DNA of 42,231 nt from an uncultured Clostridia bacterium. GTDB lineage: Bacteria; Bacillota; Clostridia; Christensenellales; Borkfalkiaceae. Position 1 is the stretch's first letter. Each line of letters starts with the position of its first letter. Below are positions 31,451 through 40,513 of this stretch, piece by piece. The position numbers and the translations under genes are program-made. Under the pieces are notes generated by a model. The model worked only from the letters and a program-made list of their open reading frames with translations. It searched no databases and was not told where the DNA came from. Location of the stretch: assembly GCA_944328495.1 (NCBI GenBank), contig CALVHR010000017.1, positions 1-42,231 on the forward strand, read 5' to 3'.

Positions 31451-32833
31451 ATGGAAAGGACAACAATACGGCAGCTGTATCGGCAAACGGAAGAATTTGG
31501 CGGAAAAGCGGTTACGGTGATGGGCTGGGCGCGTACCATTCGCGATTCCAAGGCATTCGGATTTATCGAACTCAACGACGGCAGTTTTTTCAAAAATTGC
31601 CAAATCGTATTTGAGCGCGAAAAACTCGGCAACTATGACGAGATCGCGCGGCAAAATGTGGGAGCGAGCCTTGTCGTGACGGGGGAAGTGGTTTTGACCC
31701 CCGAAAACAGGCAGCCCTTCGAGATCAAGGCGGCAAAGATCGAGGTGATGGGGACTTCGTCGCCCGATTATCCGTTGCAGAAAAAACGTCATTCGATGGA
31801 ATTTTTGCGCGAGATCGCCTATCTTCGCCCGCGTACCAATACATTCGGTGCGGTCTTCAAGATCCGCAGCGAGGCGGCGTATGCGATCCACAAGTTTTTC
31901 AACGAACGAGGGTTCGTGTACGTGCACACGCCCATCATTACGGAGAGCGACTGCGAAGGTGCGGGCGCTATGTTCCAGGTCACGACTCTCGATCTCGACA
32001 AGATCAAGGGTGAGGTCGATTATAAAAAGGATTTCTTCGGCAAAAAAGCCAGCCTGACGGTGTCAGGCCAGCTCAACGTCGAGCCGTTTGCGATGGCGTT
32101 TTCCAACGTCTATACTTTTGGGCCGACCTTCCGCGCCGAACGTTCCAATACCACCCGCCACGCGGCGGAGTTTTGGATGATCGAGCCCGAGATGTCCTTC
32201 TGCGATCTGGCGGGGGACATGGACGTTGCCGAGGCAATGGTCAAATCGGTGATTGGCTATGTCATGGAAAGCTGCAGGGAAGAAATTGAATTTTTGAACA
32301 ATTTCGTAGATAAAGGACTGATCGAACGGCTGAAAAATGTCGCCGAAAGCGAGTTTGTTCGCCTTTCCTATACCGAAGCGATCAAGATCTTGGAAAAAGT
32401 CAAAGATCGATTTGAATTCCCCGTGTATTGGGGATGCGACTTGCAGAGCGAGCACGAGCGGTACCTCACCGAACAAGTCTACAAAAAGCCTGTGTTTTTG
32501 ACCGATTATCCCAAGGAGATCAAAGCGTTTTATATGCGTCTCAACGACGACGGCAAGACGGTCGCGGCGGCAGATCTTTTGGTGCCGGGCATCGGCGAGC
32601 TGATCGGAGGATCGCAGAGGGAAGAGCGCGAAGACGTATTGCTCGCGCGTATGAAAGAGATGAACCTCAATCCCGCAGATTACGGCTTCTATCTCAACCT
32701 TCGCAAATACGGCGGGACGGTGCATTCAGGGTTCGGATTGGGCTTTGAGCGCATGATCATGTATCTTACGGGCATTTCCAACATCCGCGACGTTTTGCCG
32801 TATCCGCGTACGGTGGGAAATTTGGAATATTAA
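31451..32833 (+). CDS. asnS: Asparaginyl-tRNA synthetase
   Basis: 460 residues, class II aaRS. N-terminal OB-fold anticodon-binding domain ([25 protein letters not shown]), then class II motif 2 [22 protein letters not shown] and motif 3 [17 protein letters not shown]. The sequence pattern and length fit AsnRS rather than AspRS, which is longer and has a bacterial insertion domain. Charges tRNA-Asn in the cytoplasm. ATG after GGAGATAAAA. Repeat copy B starts 9 bp past the stop. Confidence 0.95.
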   Translation: MERTTIRQLYRQTEEFGGKAVTVMGWARTIRDSKAFGFIELNDGSFFKNCQIVFEREKLGNYDEIARQNVGASLVVTGEVVLTPENRQPFEIKAAKIEVMGTSSPDYPLQKKRHSMEFLREIAYLRPRTNTFGAVFKIRSEAAYAIHKFFNERGFVYVHTPIITESDCEGAGAMFQVTTLDLDKIKGEVDYKKDFFGKKASLTVSGQLNVEPFAMAFSNVYTFGPTFRAERSNTTRHAAEFWMIEPEMSFCDLAGDMDVAEAMVKSVIGYVMESCREEIEFLNNFVDKGLIERLKNVAESEFVRLSYTEAIKILEKVKDRFEFPVYWGCDLQSEHERYLTEQVYKKPVFLTDYPKEIKAFYMRLNDDGKTVAAADLLVPGIGELIGGSQREEREDVLLARMKEMNLNPADYGFYLNLRKYGGTVHSGFGLGFERMIMYLTGISNIRDVLPYPRTVGNLEY

Positions 32834-32841
32834 AAAAAATT

Positions 32842-33260
32842 GTTCACACTTTTTCTTTCGAGCTGACGAAAGAAAAAGTCGTGAGTTTTTAGGAAAACCC
32901 CATTGACCGCGCTTTGCGCGGCGCAATCGGCGTTTTCCTCGGCGGCGCGCTTTTTAAGGGCACGCCACAGTACGCGCGCCGCCTTCACCTTTCCTGCGAA
33001 AGCGCACACGCGCAAATTGAGTGCGCTAATCCAAAATTGCGATTTTGGAACGCGCAGAAATTATTTAATAAAAAATTGAAAAAGCCGAAATCACACTTTT
33101 GGCTTTTTCCCCCGATTTGCCGTAGGCTTACGGAAGAGGTGAAGCCGCGCGAATCATGGCAGTGTGCCCCGAAAGGTCGCGCAACGAGGGGAAAGCCGTT
33201 CGGGTTTCCCCTAAGATCTCGGCATTTCGCAGGCATCAGCTTGCCGAGAAATGCGCGAAC
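32842..33260 (+). repeat. Mosaic stop-proximal repeat, copy B (asnS to plsX)
   Basis: Hairpin I with tip GAGCTGAC, a copy-specific hairpin (about 32892-32938), the GGCGGCGCGC stem, CAAATTGAGTGCGCT, CCAAAAT/ATTTTGG (33031-33048), GAAAAAGCC/GGCTTTTTC (33078-33109), AGGGGAAA/TTTCCCCT (about 33187-33212), and the CTCGGCATTTCGCAGG end module. Long form. Similarity to copy C continues through the next gene's Shine-Dalgarno. Confidence 0.82.
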
Positions 33261-33279
33261 ACGTTCTTGGAGGTTTTTT

Positions 33280-34305
33280 ATGAAAATCGTAGTTGACGCA
33301 ATGGGCGGCGATCATGCCCCCGACGAGATCGTAAAGGGCGCCGTGTGCGCGCTTTCCGAAGACAAGGAACTCAAAATCGTGCTCACGGGCGACGAGGCGA
33401 AAATTTCGCCCGTGCTCGCGGGGCTTTCGTACGATAAATCGCGGCTGGAAGTGGTGCACTGCACCGAAGTCATCACCAACGACGACGCGCCGACGCTGGC
33501 GATCCGTCAGAAGAAAGACTCGTCGTTGGTCGTGGCGCTGAAACTTCTCAAAGAGGACGAAGAGGTGCAGGGCTTTGTGTCCGCGGGTTCGACGGGTGCG
33601 GTGCTCACGGGCGCGCTTTTGCGCGTGGGGCGCATCCGCGGGATATCCCGCCCCGCGGTTTGTCCCGTGCTTCCGACGGCGAAAGGCGGCAAAGTGCTGA
33701 TCATCGATGCGGGCGCGAACGCCGAATGCAAGTCGGTCAACCTGTGTCATTTTGCGCTGATGGGCACGGCATACGCGAAGGCGATGGGCGTGGAAAATCC
33801 GCGCGTGGGGCTGGTGACCAACGGCACCGAAGATCACAAGGGCGACCCTCTGCATCAGGAAGCGCACGAACTTTTGAAAACGCTGCCGGGCATCAATTTT
33901 GTGGGCAACGTCGAAGGCCGCGACATCATGAGCGGGAACATCGAAGTGGCGGTGTGCGACGGATTTTCGGGCAACATCGCGTTAAAGACCACGGAAGGCA
34001 CGGCGCTTGCGGTCATGCAGATCATCAAAGACAACATCAAGGCGTCGTTCTGGGCGAAAGTCGGGTATGCGCTGTTCATGAAAAAGGCATTTAAGAACAT
34101 CAAGCGCGTGATGGATTACAGCAAATACGGCGGCGCGGTGCTGATGGGTATCGAAAAGGTGGTCGTCAAATCGCACGGGTCAAGCAAATCGGAGTCCATT
34201 TGCGCATCGATCTTGCAGGCGAAGGACGCGGCAAAGAGCGGGCTTACGCAGACCATCAAGACGATGCTTGAAAATGTCGATCTGGAGGTCGGCGGTGAAG
34301 TTTGA
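33280..34305 (+). CDS. plsX: Phosphate acyltransferase PlsX
   Basis: 341 residues. Converts acyl-ACP to acyl-phosphate for phospholipid synthesis; peripheral membrane enzyme. Opening MKIVVDAMGGDHAP is diagnostic, as are ITNDDAPTLAIRQKKDSS, FVSAGSTGAVL and VCDGFSGNIALKTTEG. ATG after TTGGAGG. It is followed directly by rnc with 11-nt overlap; the fabD-fabG-acpP genes that often separate them are missing here. Confidence 0.95.
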   Translation: MKIVVDAMGGDHAPDEIVKGAVCALSEDKELKIVLTGDEAKISPVLAGLSYDKSRLEVVHCTEVITNDDAPTLAIRQKKDSSLVVALKLLKEDEEVQGFVSAGSTGAVLTGALLRVGRIRGISRPAVCPVLPTAKGGKVLIIDAGANAECKSVNLCHFALMGTAYAKAMGVENPRVGLVTNGTEDHKGDPLHQEAHELLKTLPGINFVGNVEGRDIMSGNIEVAVCDGFSGNIALKTTEGTALAVMQIIKDNIKASFWAKVGYALFMKKAFKNIKRVMDYSKYGGAVLMGIEKVVVKSHGSSKSESICASILQAKDAAKSGLTQTIKTMLENVDLEVGGEV

Positions 34306-34942
34306 CGCGTCGGCGGTGCAAGAAAAGATCGGATACGTTTTTCGCGATCAGGCGCTTTTGAAACGATGCTTTACGCATTCGTCGTATTCGAACGCGTTCG
34401 GCGGAGAGAATAACGAGCGTCTGGAATTTTTAGGCGATGCGGTGCTCGGCTACATTGTGGCGGACGAGCTGTATCGCCTGGGGGGAAGCGAAGGGGAGAT
34501 GACCCGTCTGCGTATCCGTCTGGTTTCGCAAAAACCGCTGGAAAAGGCGGTGCGGGCGATGGGATTGGAAGAATATCTCTTGTTTTCGGGGGAAAACAAC
34601 GTCGGCGACAAGGGGGTGTCCAGCCTGTTTGAAGCGCTCTTGGCGGGGATCTGTCTGGACGGCGGCATGGAGGAGGCGCGCAGGTTTGTGCGCGCGCATC
34701 TGCCGTTTGCGCAGGACAAAGAGCCGAATTATAAAGGGGAATTGCAGGAATACCTGCAAAAAATGCATCTTGCGCTCGCGGCGTACGAGGTCGTGGCGCA
34801 GGAGGGGGAAGACCACGCACCCCGCTTCACGGTACGGGCGACGGCGGCGGGAACGGCCGCATTCGGTACGGGCAAAAACGTGCGCGACGCGGAGAAGGCG
34901 GCGGCAAAAGAATTGCTTGCGCGTCTGAAAAAGGGAGAATAG
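34295..34942 (+). CDS. rnc: Ribonuclease III
   Basis: 215 residues. Double-strand-specific endoribonuclease for rRNA and mRNA processing. The signature NERLEFLGDAVLGYIVADELY holds the metal-binding acidic residues, the second acidic cluster is in SSLFEALLAGICLDGG, and the C-terminal dsRNA-binding domain runs from NYKGELQEYLQK to the end. Start GTG at 34295, with GGAGGT 6 nt upstream, inside the end of plsX. Smc follows 4 bp after the stop. Confidence 0.93.
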   Translation: MKFDASAVQEKIGYVFRDQALLKRCFTHSSYSNAFGGENNERLEFLGDAVLGYIVADELYRLGGSEGEMTRLRIRLVSQKPLEKAVRAMGLEEYLLFSGENNVGDKGVSSLFEALLAGICLDGGMEEARRFVRAHLPFAQDKEPNYKGELQEYLQKMHLALAAYEVVAQEGEDHAPRFTVRATAAGTAAFGTGKNVRDAEKAAAKELLARLKKGE

Positions 34943-34946
34943 AGCT

Positions 34947-37900
34947 TTGAATTTCAAAAAAGTCGAACTCAACGGTTTCAAGTCCTTTGCGGACAAAACC
35001 GAAATCAAATTCGATAACGGGGTCACCTGTATTGTAGGGCCGAACGGCTGCGGCAAGAGCAACGTGGCGGACTCTATCCGCTGGGTGCTCGGCGAACAGT
35101 CGGCAAAGACGATGCGCGGTTCGAACATGCAGGACGTCATTTTCGGCGGCACGCAGCAGCGCAAAAGTCAGTCGTTTTGTGAAGTCACGCTCACGTTTGA
35201 CAACTCGACGAAGATGTTTTCCGACCTCGAATACGACGAAGTCGCGTTTACGCGCCGATTGTTCCGCAGCGGGGAGAGCGAGTATCTCATCAACAAACAG
35301 CCCTGCCGCATGAAGGACATTGTCGACCGCCTGCATGAAGTGGGCTTAGGCAAGGAAGGGTATTCCATTATCGGGCAGGGCAAGATCGAACAGATCATGA
35401 ACGCCAAACCCGAAGACCGCCGCGCCATTTTCGAGGAAGCGACGGGCATCATGATGTTCAAGTCCCGAAAGCAGGACATTGAACGTCGGCTCGCCAATTC
35501 GTACACGAATCTGAATATTTTCCTGCAACGCATGGGGGAAGTGGAGCACATGCTCACGCCGCTCGCGCGGCAGGCGGAAAAGACCAAAAAATACCGCGAG
35601 CTGTACGAAGAACTCAAACACAACGAGATCAATCTCTACATATACAAGCACGACAATGCCGAATCGGCTCGTTCGGCGATCCGCGTCGTGACCGACCGAT
35701 TGCAGGGGCAGATCGGACAGAGCCGCGCGCAGGTGGAATCGCTGGAAGAAAAATATGCTTCCGACCGCCGCCGCATTGCCGAGATCGACGAACTTTTGCA
35801 AAAGCTGGGCGAGCAGATTCTTCGCTACACCGTCGATCTGCAAAAGAAAGAGGGTGACGCGAAGGTCATCCGCGAACGCATTTCCTTTTTCAAGGAACAG
35901 CAAAAGTCGGAAGAAAACGCGGTCAGTGATTCTGCTTCGCGCATCGATGTCATCGAAAAAGAGCTGACGTCTGCGCGAAACAATGTACAGGATCTGGAAA
36001 AGAAGATCGCGGACGCGCGCAAAGAGAGCGAAAAACTTGCCGAAGAGATCAAAGAACTAAACGGAAAACTTTCGGAATATGAAGAACTGGAAGGGCAGAC
36101 GCAAAAGAGCGTGATCGACCGTCTTGAAAACCTTTCGGAGATCCGTCAAAACATCGGTACGCTTTCGGCGAAAAAGGAAGCGGTGCAGGAGCGCATCGAT
36201 GAGATCGCGATGCAGGCTCAGGCGGCAAAAGCGGCGCTGGAAGCGGACCGCAAAGCACTCGCCGAGTGCGTCGAGTGGTACGAAGAAGTTGTAGAATATC
36301 TTTCCCGCGAAAAGGAGATCAAGGCGGCGAAAGAAGAGGAGATCGTTTCGCTGAATGCGGAAGCGGATGAGGTCAGCGAGAAGATTTTCCGATGCAATGC
36401 GCGCATTTCTTCGCTTTCCGACCGCGAACGGTTCTACAAAAACGTCAAAGACGATTTTGAAGGGTATAAATTCTCCGTCAAAAAGCTTATGAGCGACGCG
36501 AAGCGCGTGCCGGATATCGCAAAGCGCGTGAAGGGCGTGATCGCGGACATCGTCAAGACGGACGAAAAGTACGAAGTGGCGATCGAAACGGCATTCGGCG
36601 GCGCGATGCAGAACGTCGTGACGGCGACCAGCGACGATGCGCGCTGGCTGATCGAATACCTGAAACGCACCAAGGGCGGACAGGTCACGTTCCTGCCTGT
36701 GGCGTCCCTCAAACCGCGCTACGAAACCGATTATACCCGCAAGGCGCTCAAAGAGAAGGGCGCCGTGGGGCTTGCGAACGAGCTTGTCCGCTACGATAAA
36801 TATTATGATAATGTGATTTACAACCTGATCGGCAATACGCTGATCGCAGACGATATCGCAAACGCGACGGACATCGCCAAAAAATATCCGCACGCGTTTC
36901 GCATCGTGACGCTGGACGGCGACGTGATCGCGACGAGCGGTTCGATGACGGGCGGTTCGCGGCGCGAAGGCGGAAGCAATTTCCTTGCCAACGAGCGGCG
37001 CATAGAGGAGACGCAGGCGGCGATCGCGGCGGCGGAGAAAGAAAAGGCGGAATTGACCAAAGCGCGCGCCGCGCTGGAAGAAAAGAAAAATGCGGCGGCG
37101 GCGGACATGGAAACGCTGCGCGAGAGCTTCCAGGAAGCGCGCTCGCGCGAGGCGGCGCTGACCGAAAAGAAAGAGACGCTCACGGCGAAATGCGAGAGCG
37201 GCGCGAAAGACCTCAAAACGCAGGAAGACACGCTTGCGGTTTTGTACGAGCGCATGAAAGGGATCGAAAGCGACTTTTCGACTTCGTCGGAGGGCGAAGA
37301 GAAGATCGCGCGCTTAAAGAGCGATGCGCAGAGCGATTCGGACCGCCGCAAGGAAGAATACGAAAAGATCAAATCCGAACTGGGCGAGCGCAACTTGCGG
37401 CAGAACGTGTTGCAGGTGTATGTCGCGCAGTACCGTGCGGCGTCGGATGCCGATCGGGGCGCGATCGCGCGTCTGGAACGGGAGCGCGAAGAGCTTACCC
37501 GCCGCATAGCCGACGCGAAACAGAACATCGAGAACATGGCGGCGACCATCGTCGACCTGGAAGACATGGCGGAAAAGGCGTCGCTCACGCCCGAGCAGCG
37601 CGAAGAACTCGCCGCTCTTCGCGGAAAGCAGGCGCAGTACCAGGAGGAAAAGGACAAGCGAAATGCCGAGCTGGAAGGCGTGCTCGGAGAGACGCGCGTA
37701 CTCAACGACCGCATCGAAGAGCTTTCCGAACAGCGGCACCGCCAGGAGATCGAACTCACGAGGATCGACACCGAATTGGAAAATTTGCAGGCGCGCATCG
37801 ACGAGGAATACCAGGAAACGTACGAGAGCTGCCAGCAGTACAAGAGCGATGATTTCGATCCGAAAGAGGGGCAGACGGCGGTCAATCGCTTAAAGCGCGA

Positions 37901-38546
37901 GATCAATGCGCTCGGTGCGATCAACCACAATGCGCTGGAAGAGTATGAAACGCTGAATGCGCAGTATGAGGAGATGACCGCACAGCGCGACGACGTGCAA
38001 AAGGGCATCGACGATACGACGGCGGCGCTCGAAGAACTCAAAGGCGAAATGCAGAAGCAGTTCGACGAGGGGTTCAATCAGATCAATGAAAATTTCAAAA
38101 AACTGTTCAAAGAACTGTTCGGCGGCGGCAGGGCGGAATTGCAGATGGATTACACCGATTGCGACGATCCGCTCAACGCCGGCGTGGAGATCGTGGCTTG
38201 CCCGCCGGGCAAGAAACTCACGAAGATCTCCCTGCTCTCGGGCGGCGAGCGCGCACTGACCGCGATCGCGATCCTGTTCGCGATCCTGATGCTGCGCCCG
38301 ATGCCCTTCTGCGTGCTCGACGAGATCGAAGCGGCGCTGGACGAAGCGAACGTCGATAAATTTGCGCAATTTTTGAAAAAGTTCGCAAAAGAAACGCAGT
38401 TCATCGTCATCACGCACAGAAAGCCGACCATGGAAAAGGCGGACTGCCTGTTCGGCGTGACGATGGAAGAAAAGGGCGTATCCAAGATCGTCTCGGTCAA
38501 ACTTTCCGAAGTGGAAAGCAAGCTGGGCGGGGATACGATTAACTAA
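34947..38546 (+). CDS. smc: Chromosome partition protein SMC
   Basis: 1199 residues, full length. N-terminal Walker A GPNGCGKS (31-38), long coiled coils (about 170-500 and 680-1030), hinge domain between them (about 510-670, with VKGVIADIVKTDEKYEVAIETAFGGAMQNVV), C-terminal signature LLSGGERALTAIAILFA and Walker B MPFCVLDEIEAALDEAN. Forms the condensin-like complex with ScpA and ScpB that organises and segregates the chromosome. Start is TTG at 34947, supported by an AAGGGAGA site and the MNFKKVELNGFKSF opening of SMC. Operon plsX-rnc-smc. Confidence 0.97.
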   Translation: MNFKKVELNGFKSFADKTEIKFDNGVTCIVGPNGCGKSNVADSIRWVLGEQSAKTMRGSNMQDVIFGGTQQRKSQSFCEVTLTFDNSTKMFSDLEYDEVAFTRRLFRSGESEYLINKQPCRMKDIVDRLHEVGLGKEGYSIIGQGKIEQIMNAKPEDRRAIFEEATGIMMFKSRKQDIERRLANSYTNLNIFLQRMGEVEHMLTPLARQAEKTKKYRELYEELKHNEINLYIYKHDNAESARSAIRVVTDRLQGQIGQSRAQVESLEEKYASDRRRIAEIDELLQKLGEQILRYTVDLQKKEGDAKVIRERISFFKEQQKSEENAVSDSASRIDVIEKELTSARNNVQDLEKKIADARKESEKLAEEIKELNGKLSEYEELEGQTQKSVIDRLENLSEIRQNIGTLSAKKEAVQERIDEIAMQAQAAKAALEADRKALAECVEWYEEVVEYLSREKEIKAAKEEEIVSLNAEADEVSEKIFRCNARISSLSDRERFYKNVKDDFEGYKFSVKKLMSDAKRVPDIAKRVKGVIADIVKTDEKYEVAIETAFGGAMQNVVTATSDDARWLIEYLKRTKGGQVTFLPVASLKPRYETDYTRKALKEKGAVGLANELVRYDKYYDNVIYNLIGNTLIADDIANATDIAKKYPHAFRIVTLDGDVIATSGSMTGGSRREGGSNFLANERRIEETQAAIAAAEKEKAELTKARAALEEKKNAAAADMETLRESFQEARSREAALTEKKETLTAKCESGAKDLKTQEDTLAVLYERMKGIESDFSTSSEGEEKIARLKSDAQSDSDRRKEEYEKIKSELGERNLRQNVLQVYVAQYRAASDADRGAIARLEREREELTRRIADAKQNIENMAATIVDLEDMAEKASLTPEQREELAALRGKQAQYQEEKDKRNAELEGVLGETRVLNDRIEELSEQRHRQEIELTRIDTELENLQARIDEEYQETYESCQQYKSDDFDPKEGQTAVNRLKREINALGAINHNALEEYETLNAQYEEMTAQRDDVQKGIDDTTAALEELKGEMQKQFDEGFNQINENFKKLFKELFGGGRAELQMDYTDCDDPLNAGVEIVACPPGKKLTKISLLSGGERALTAIAILFAILMLRPMPFCVLDEIEAALDEANVDKFAQFLKKFAKETQFIVITHRKPTMEKADCLFGVTMEEKGVSKIVSVKLSEVESKLGGDTIN

Positions 38547-38552
38547 AAAGAT

Positions 38553-38938
38553 GGTTCACAAAATTTGTTTCGAGCTGACGAAACAAATTTTCGTGATTTG
38601 AGGGCTCTGCCCTCTGCGGCGCGCTTTTAGGGGCACACCATAGTATGCGCGCCGCATTCACCCGCTCAGGTCGCAGGTATGCGACAAATTGAGTGCGCTT
38701 ATCCAAAATTGCGATTTTGGAACGCGCAGAAACTATTAAATAATAACTGAAAAAGCCGAAATCACACTTTTGGCTTTTTCCCCCGATTTGCCGAAGGCTC
38801 ACGGAAAGGGTGAAAACGCGGCATTTCGATACTATGTGTGCCCCTATTCTATGCCGCGTTGAGGGGAAAACCGTTCGGGTTTCCCCTGAAAATCTCGGCA
38901 TTTCGCAGGCGACAGCTCGTCGAGAAATGCGAGAACAG
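38553..38938 (+). repeat. Mosaic stop-proximal repeat, copy C (smc to ftsY)
   Basis: Hairpin I here has changed arms (CAAAATTTGTTTC and GAAACAAATTTTCG) that still pair, tip GAGCTGAC. Then GAGGGC-TCT-GCCCTC, GCGGCGCGC/GCGCGCCGC around a 20-nt loop, GTCGCA/TGCGAC, CAAATTGAGTGCGCT, CCAAAAT/ATTTTGG, GAAAAAGCC/GGCTTTTTC, AGGGGAAA/TTTCCCCT and the end module. Long form, starts 6 bp past the smc stop. Confidence 0.83.
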
Positions 38939-38954
38939 GGTTTTGGGAGGTTTT

Positions 38955-39848
38955 ATGGGATTATTCGGAAAGATCATCGGCGCTCTGAAAAAGACGCGCG
39001 ACAATATTTCGAGCAAATTGTCCGCGTTGTTTGCAAAGGGGCTGGGCGACGATTTTTATGACGAACTCGAAGAGATCCTCATCTCTGCGGATATATCCGT
39101 CACGACGGCGGAGGAGATCGTCGAGCAGATTCGCGCGGAAGCAAAAAAGGAAAAGCTGAAAGACAAAGAATACGTTGTCAATCTTTTGAAAGACGTCATC
39201 GAGGACACTTTGTGCGAGGCGGAATTGCCCGAGATCGAATATCCCGCGGTCATCATGCTTGTGGGGGTGAACGGCGTGGGCAAGACGACAACGATCGGCA
39301 AACTTGCCAATTATTTCGTGCGCAAGAAAAAGAGCGTGACGCTCGCGGCGGCGGATACCTTCCGCGCGGCGGCGGCGGACCAGCTTTCGGTGTGGGCGGA
39401 CCGCGCGAACGTGCGCATCGTCAAGCATGAAGAGGGGAGCGACCCGTCCGCAGTCGTGTATGACGCGATCTCTTCGGCGAAGGCAAAGAAGACGGATGTC
39501 GTCATCGTGGATACGGCGGGGCGCCTGCATGTCAAAGCCAATCTCATGGAAGAGCTGAAAAAGATGGACCGCGTTGTGGCGCGCGACTATCCCGAAGCGC
39601 ATTTCTATAAATTTTTGGTACTGGACGCAACCACGGGACAGAACGCGCTTTCGCAGGCGCGCCTGTTCGACGAGGCGGTGGATTTGGACGGCATTGTGTT
39701 GACCAAACTGGACGGCACGGCGAAAGGCGGATTTGTCGTATCGCTGTGCGGGGAGCTCCGCATTCCCGTCGTGTTTGTGGGCACGGGTGAAAAGCTGGAC
39801 GATCTGGAACTGTTCGACGCCGAGGAATTTACGGAAGGGATCATATAA
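38955..39848 (+). CDS. ftsY: Signal recognition particle receptor FtsY
   Basis: 297 residues. Short N-terminal amphipathic region, NG domain with Walker A GVNGVGKTTT, AADTFRAAAADQL, DTAGRLHVK and TKLDGTAKGG. Lacks the long acidic A domain of E. coli FtsY, normal for Firmicutes. Receives the SRP-ribosome complex at the membrane. ATG after GGGAGG, which is shared with the right end of repeat C. No separate promoter was recognised. Confidence 0.95.
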   Translation: MGLFGKIIGALKKTRDNISSKLSALFAKGLGDDFYDELEEILISADISVTTAEEIVEQIRAEAKKEKLKDKEYVVNLLKDVIEDTLCEAELPEIEYPAVIMLVGVNGVGKTTTIGKLANYFVRKKKSVTLAAADTFRAAAADQLSVWADRANVRIVKHEEGSDPSAVVYDAISSAKAKKTDVVIVDTAGRLHVKANLMEELKKMDRVVARDYPEAHFYKFLVLDATTGQNALSQARLFDEAVDLDGIVLTKLDGTAKGGFVVSLCGELRIPVVFVGTGEKLDDLELFDAEEFTEGII

Positions 39849-39851
39849 TTG

Positions 39852-40094
39852 GTTCACACTTTTTCTTTCAAGCTGATGAAAGAAAAAGTCGTGATTTGAG
39901 GGCTCTGCCCTCTGCGCGCGATGATGAAAAGCACGCATATTATAAAAATCGCGCGCATTCACCCGCCGAGGCGCTCACGCGCAAATTGAGTGCGCTTGCA
40001 AAAAGTGTGATTTTTGCGCGCGCAGAAAAAATTTAAGTTCTCGCATTTCTCGGCAAGCTGTCGCCTGCGAAATGCCGAGATATTCAGGGGAAAA
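39852..40094 (+). repeat. Mosaic stop-proximal repeat, copy D (ftsY to ylxM)
   Basis: Hairpin I with tip AAGCTGAT, GAGGGC-TCT-GCCCTC, a changed but still paired GCGCGCGAT/ATCGCGCGC stem, CAAATTGAGTGCGCT, and GCAAAAA/TTTTTGC in place of CCAAAAT/ATTTTGG. The end module (40036-40085) is in reverse orientation relative to copy C, about 47 of 50 bases matching the reverse complement. Short form, starts 3 bp past the ftsY stop. Confidence 0.82.
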
Positions 40095-40125
40095 TAGAAC
40101 GGCGGGAAGCGGACGGGGAAAGCGT

Positions 40126-40154
40126 TTGACAGAGTTTGTCTTTTCGGATACAAT
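40126..40154 (+). promoter_or_regulatory. Sigma-A promoter placing transcription start at the ylxM ATG
   Basis: Perfect TTGACA (40126-40131), 17-bp spacer, TACAAT (40149-40154), then only AAGAAT before ATG 40161. No Shine-Dalgarno. Same layout as tilS. Confidence 0.75.
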
Positions 40155-40160
40155 AAGAAT

Positions 40161-40472
40161 ATGAAAGATTTGATCTATGTACAGCTGTTCGACGCGTACG
40201 GCGAGCTTTTGACGGAGCACCAGCGCGAGATCTGCGAACTGTATTATATGTGCGATCTGTCGTTGGCGGAGATCGCTGAGCAGAAGGGAGTATCGCGGCA
40301 GAGCGTATCGGACACGCTTGCCAAGAGCCGTGCGCTTTTGGAAGAATACGAAGAAAAGCTGCATCTTAACGAGATATCGCAGGAACTTTTGCGGCTGAAA
40401 AGCGGACTGGATCAATACAAATCCGAGCACCCCGAAAGTGCGGCGGCGCTGGATGCGGCACTGAAAGGCTGA
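40161..40472 (+). CDS. ylxM: YlxM/UPF0122 helix-turn-helix protein
   Basis: 103 residues. Family typically encoded just before ffh and linked to SRP. The sequence opens VQLFDAYGELLTEHQREICELYYMCDLSLAEIAEQKGVSRQSVSDTLAKSRALLEEYEEKL, a sigma-region-4-like helix-turn-helix. It may act as an SRP accessory or RNA/DNA-binding factor; function is not settled. Precedes ffh by 41 bp. Probably leaderless. Confidence 0.9.
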   Translation: MKDLIYVQLFDAYGELLTEHQREICELYYMCDLSLAEIAEQKGVSRQSVSDTLAKSRALLEEYEEKLHLNEISQELLRLKSGLDQYKSEHPESAAALDAALKG

Positions 40473-40513
40473 TCGACAAACAAGCGCGCCTTACGGCGCA
40501 AAGGATAGAAAGC

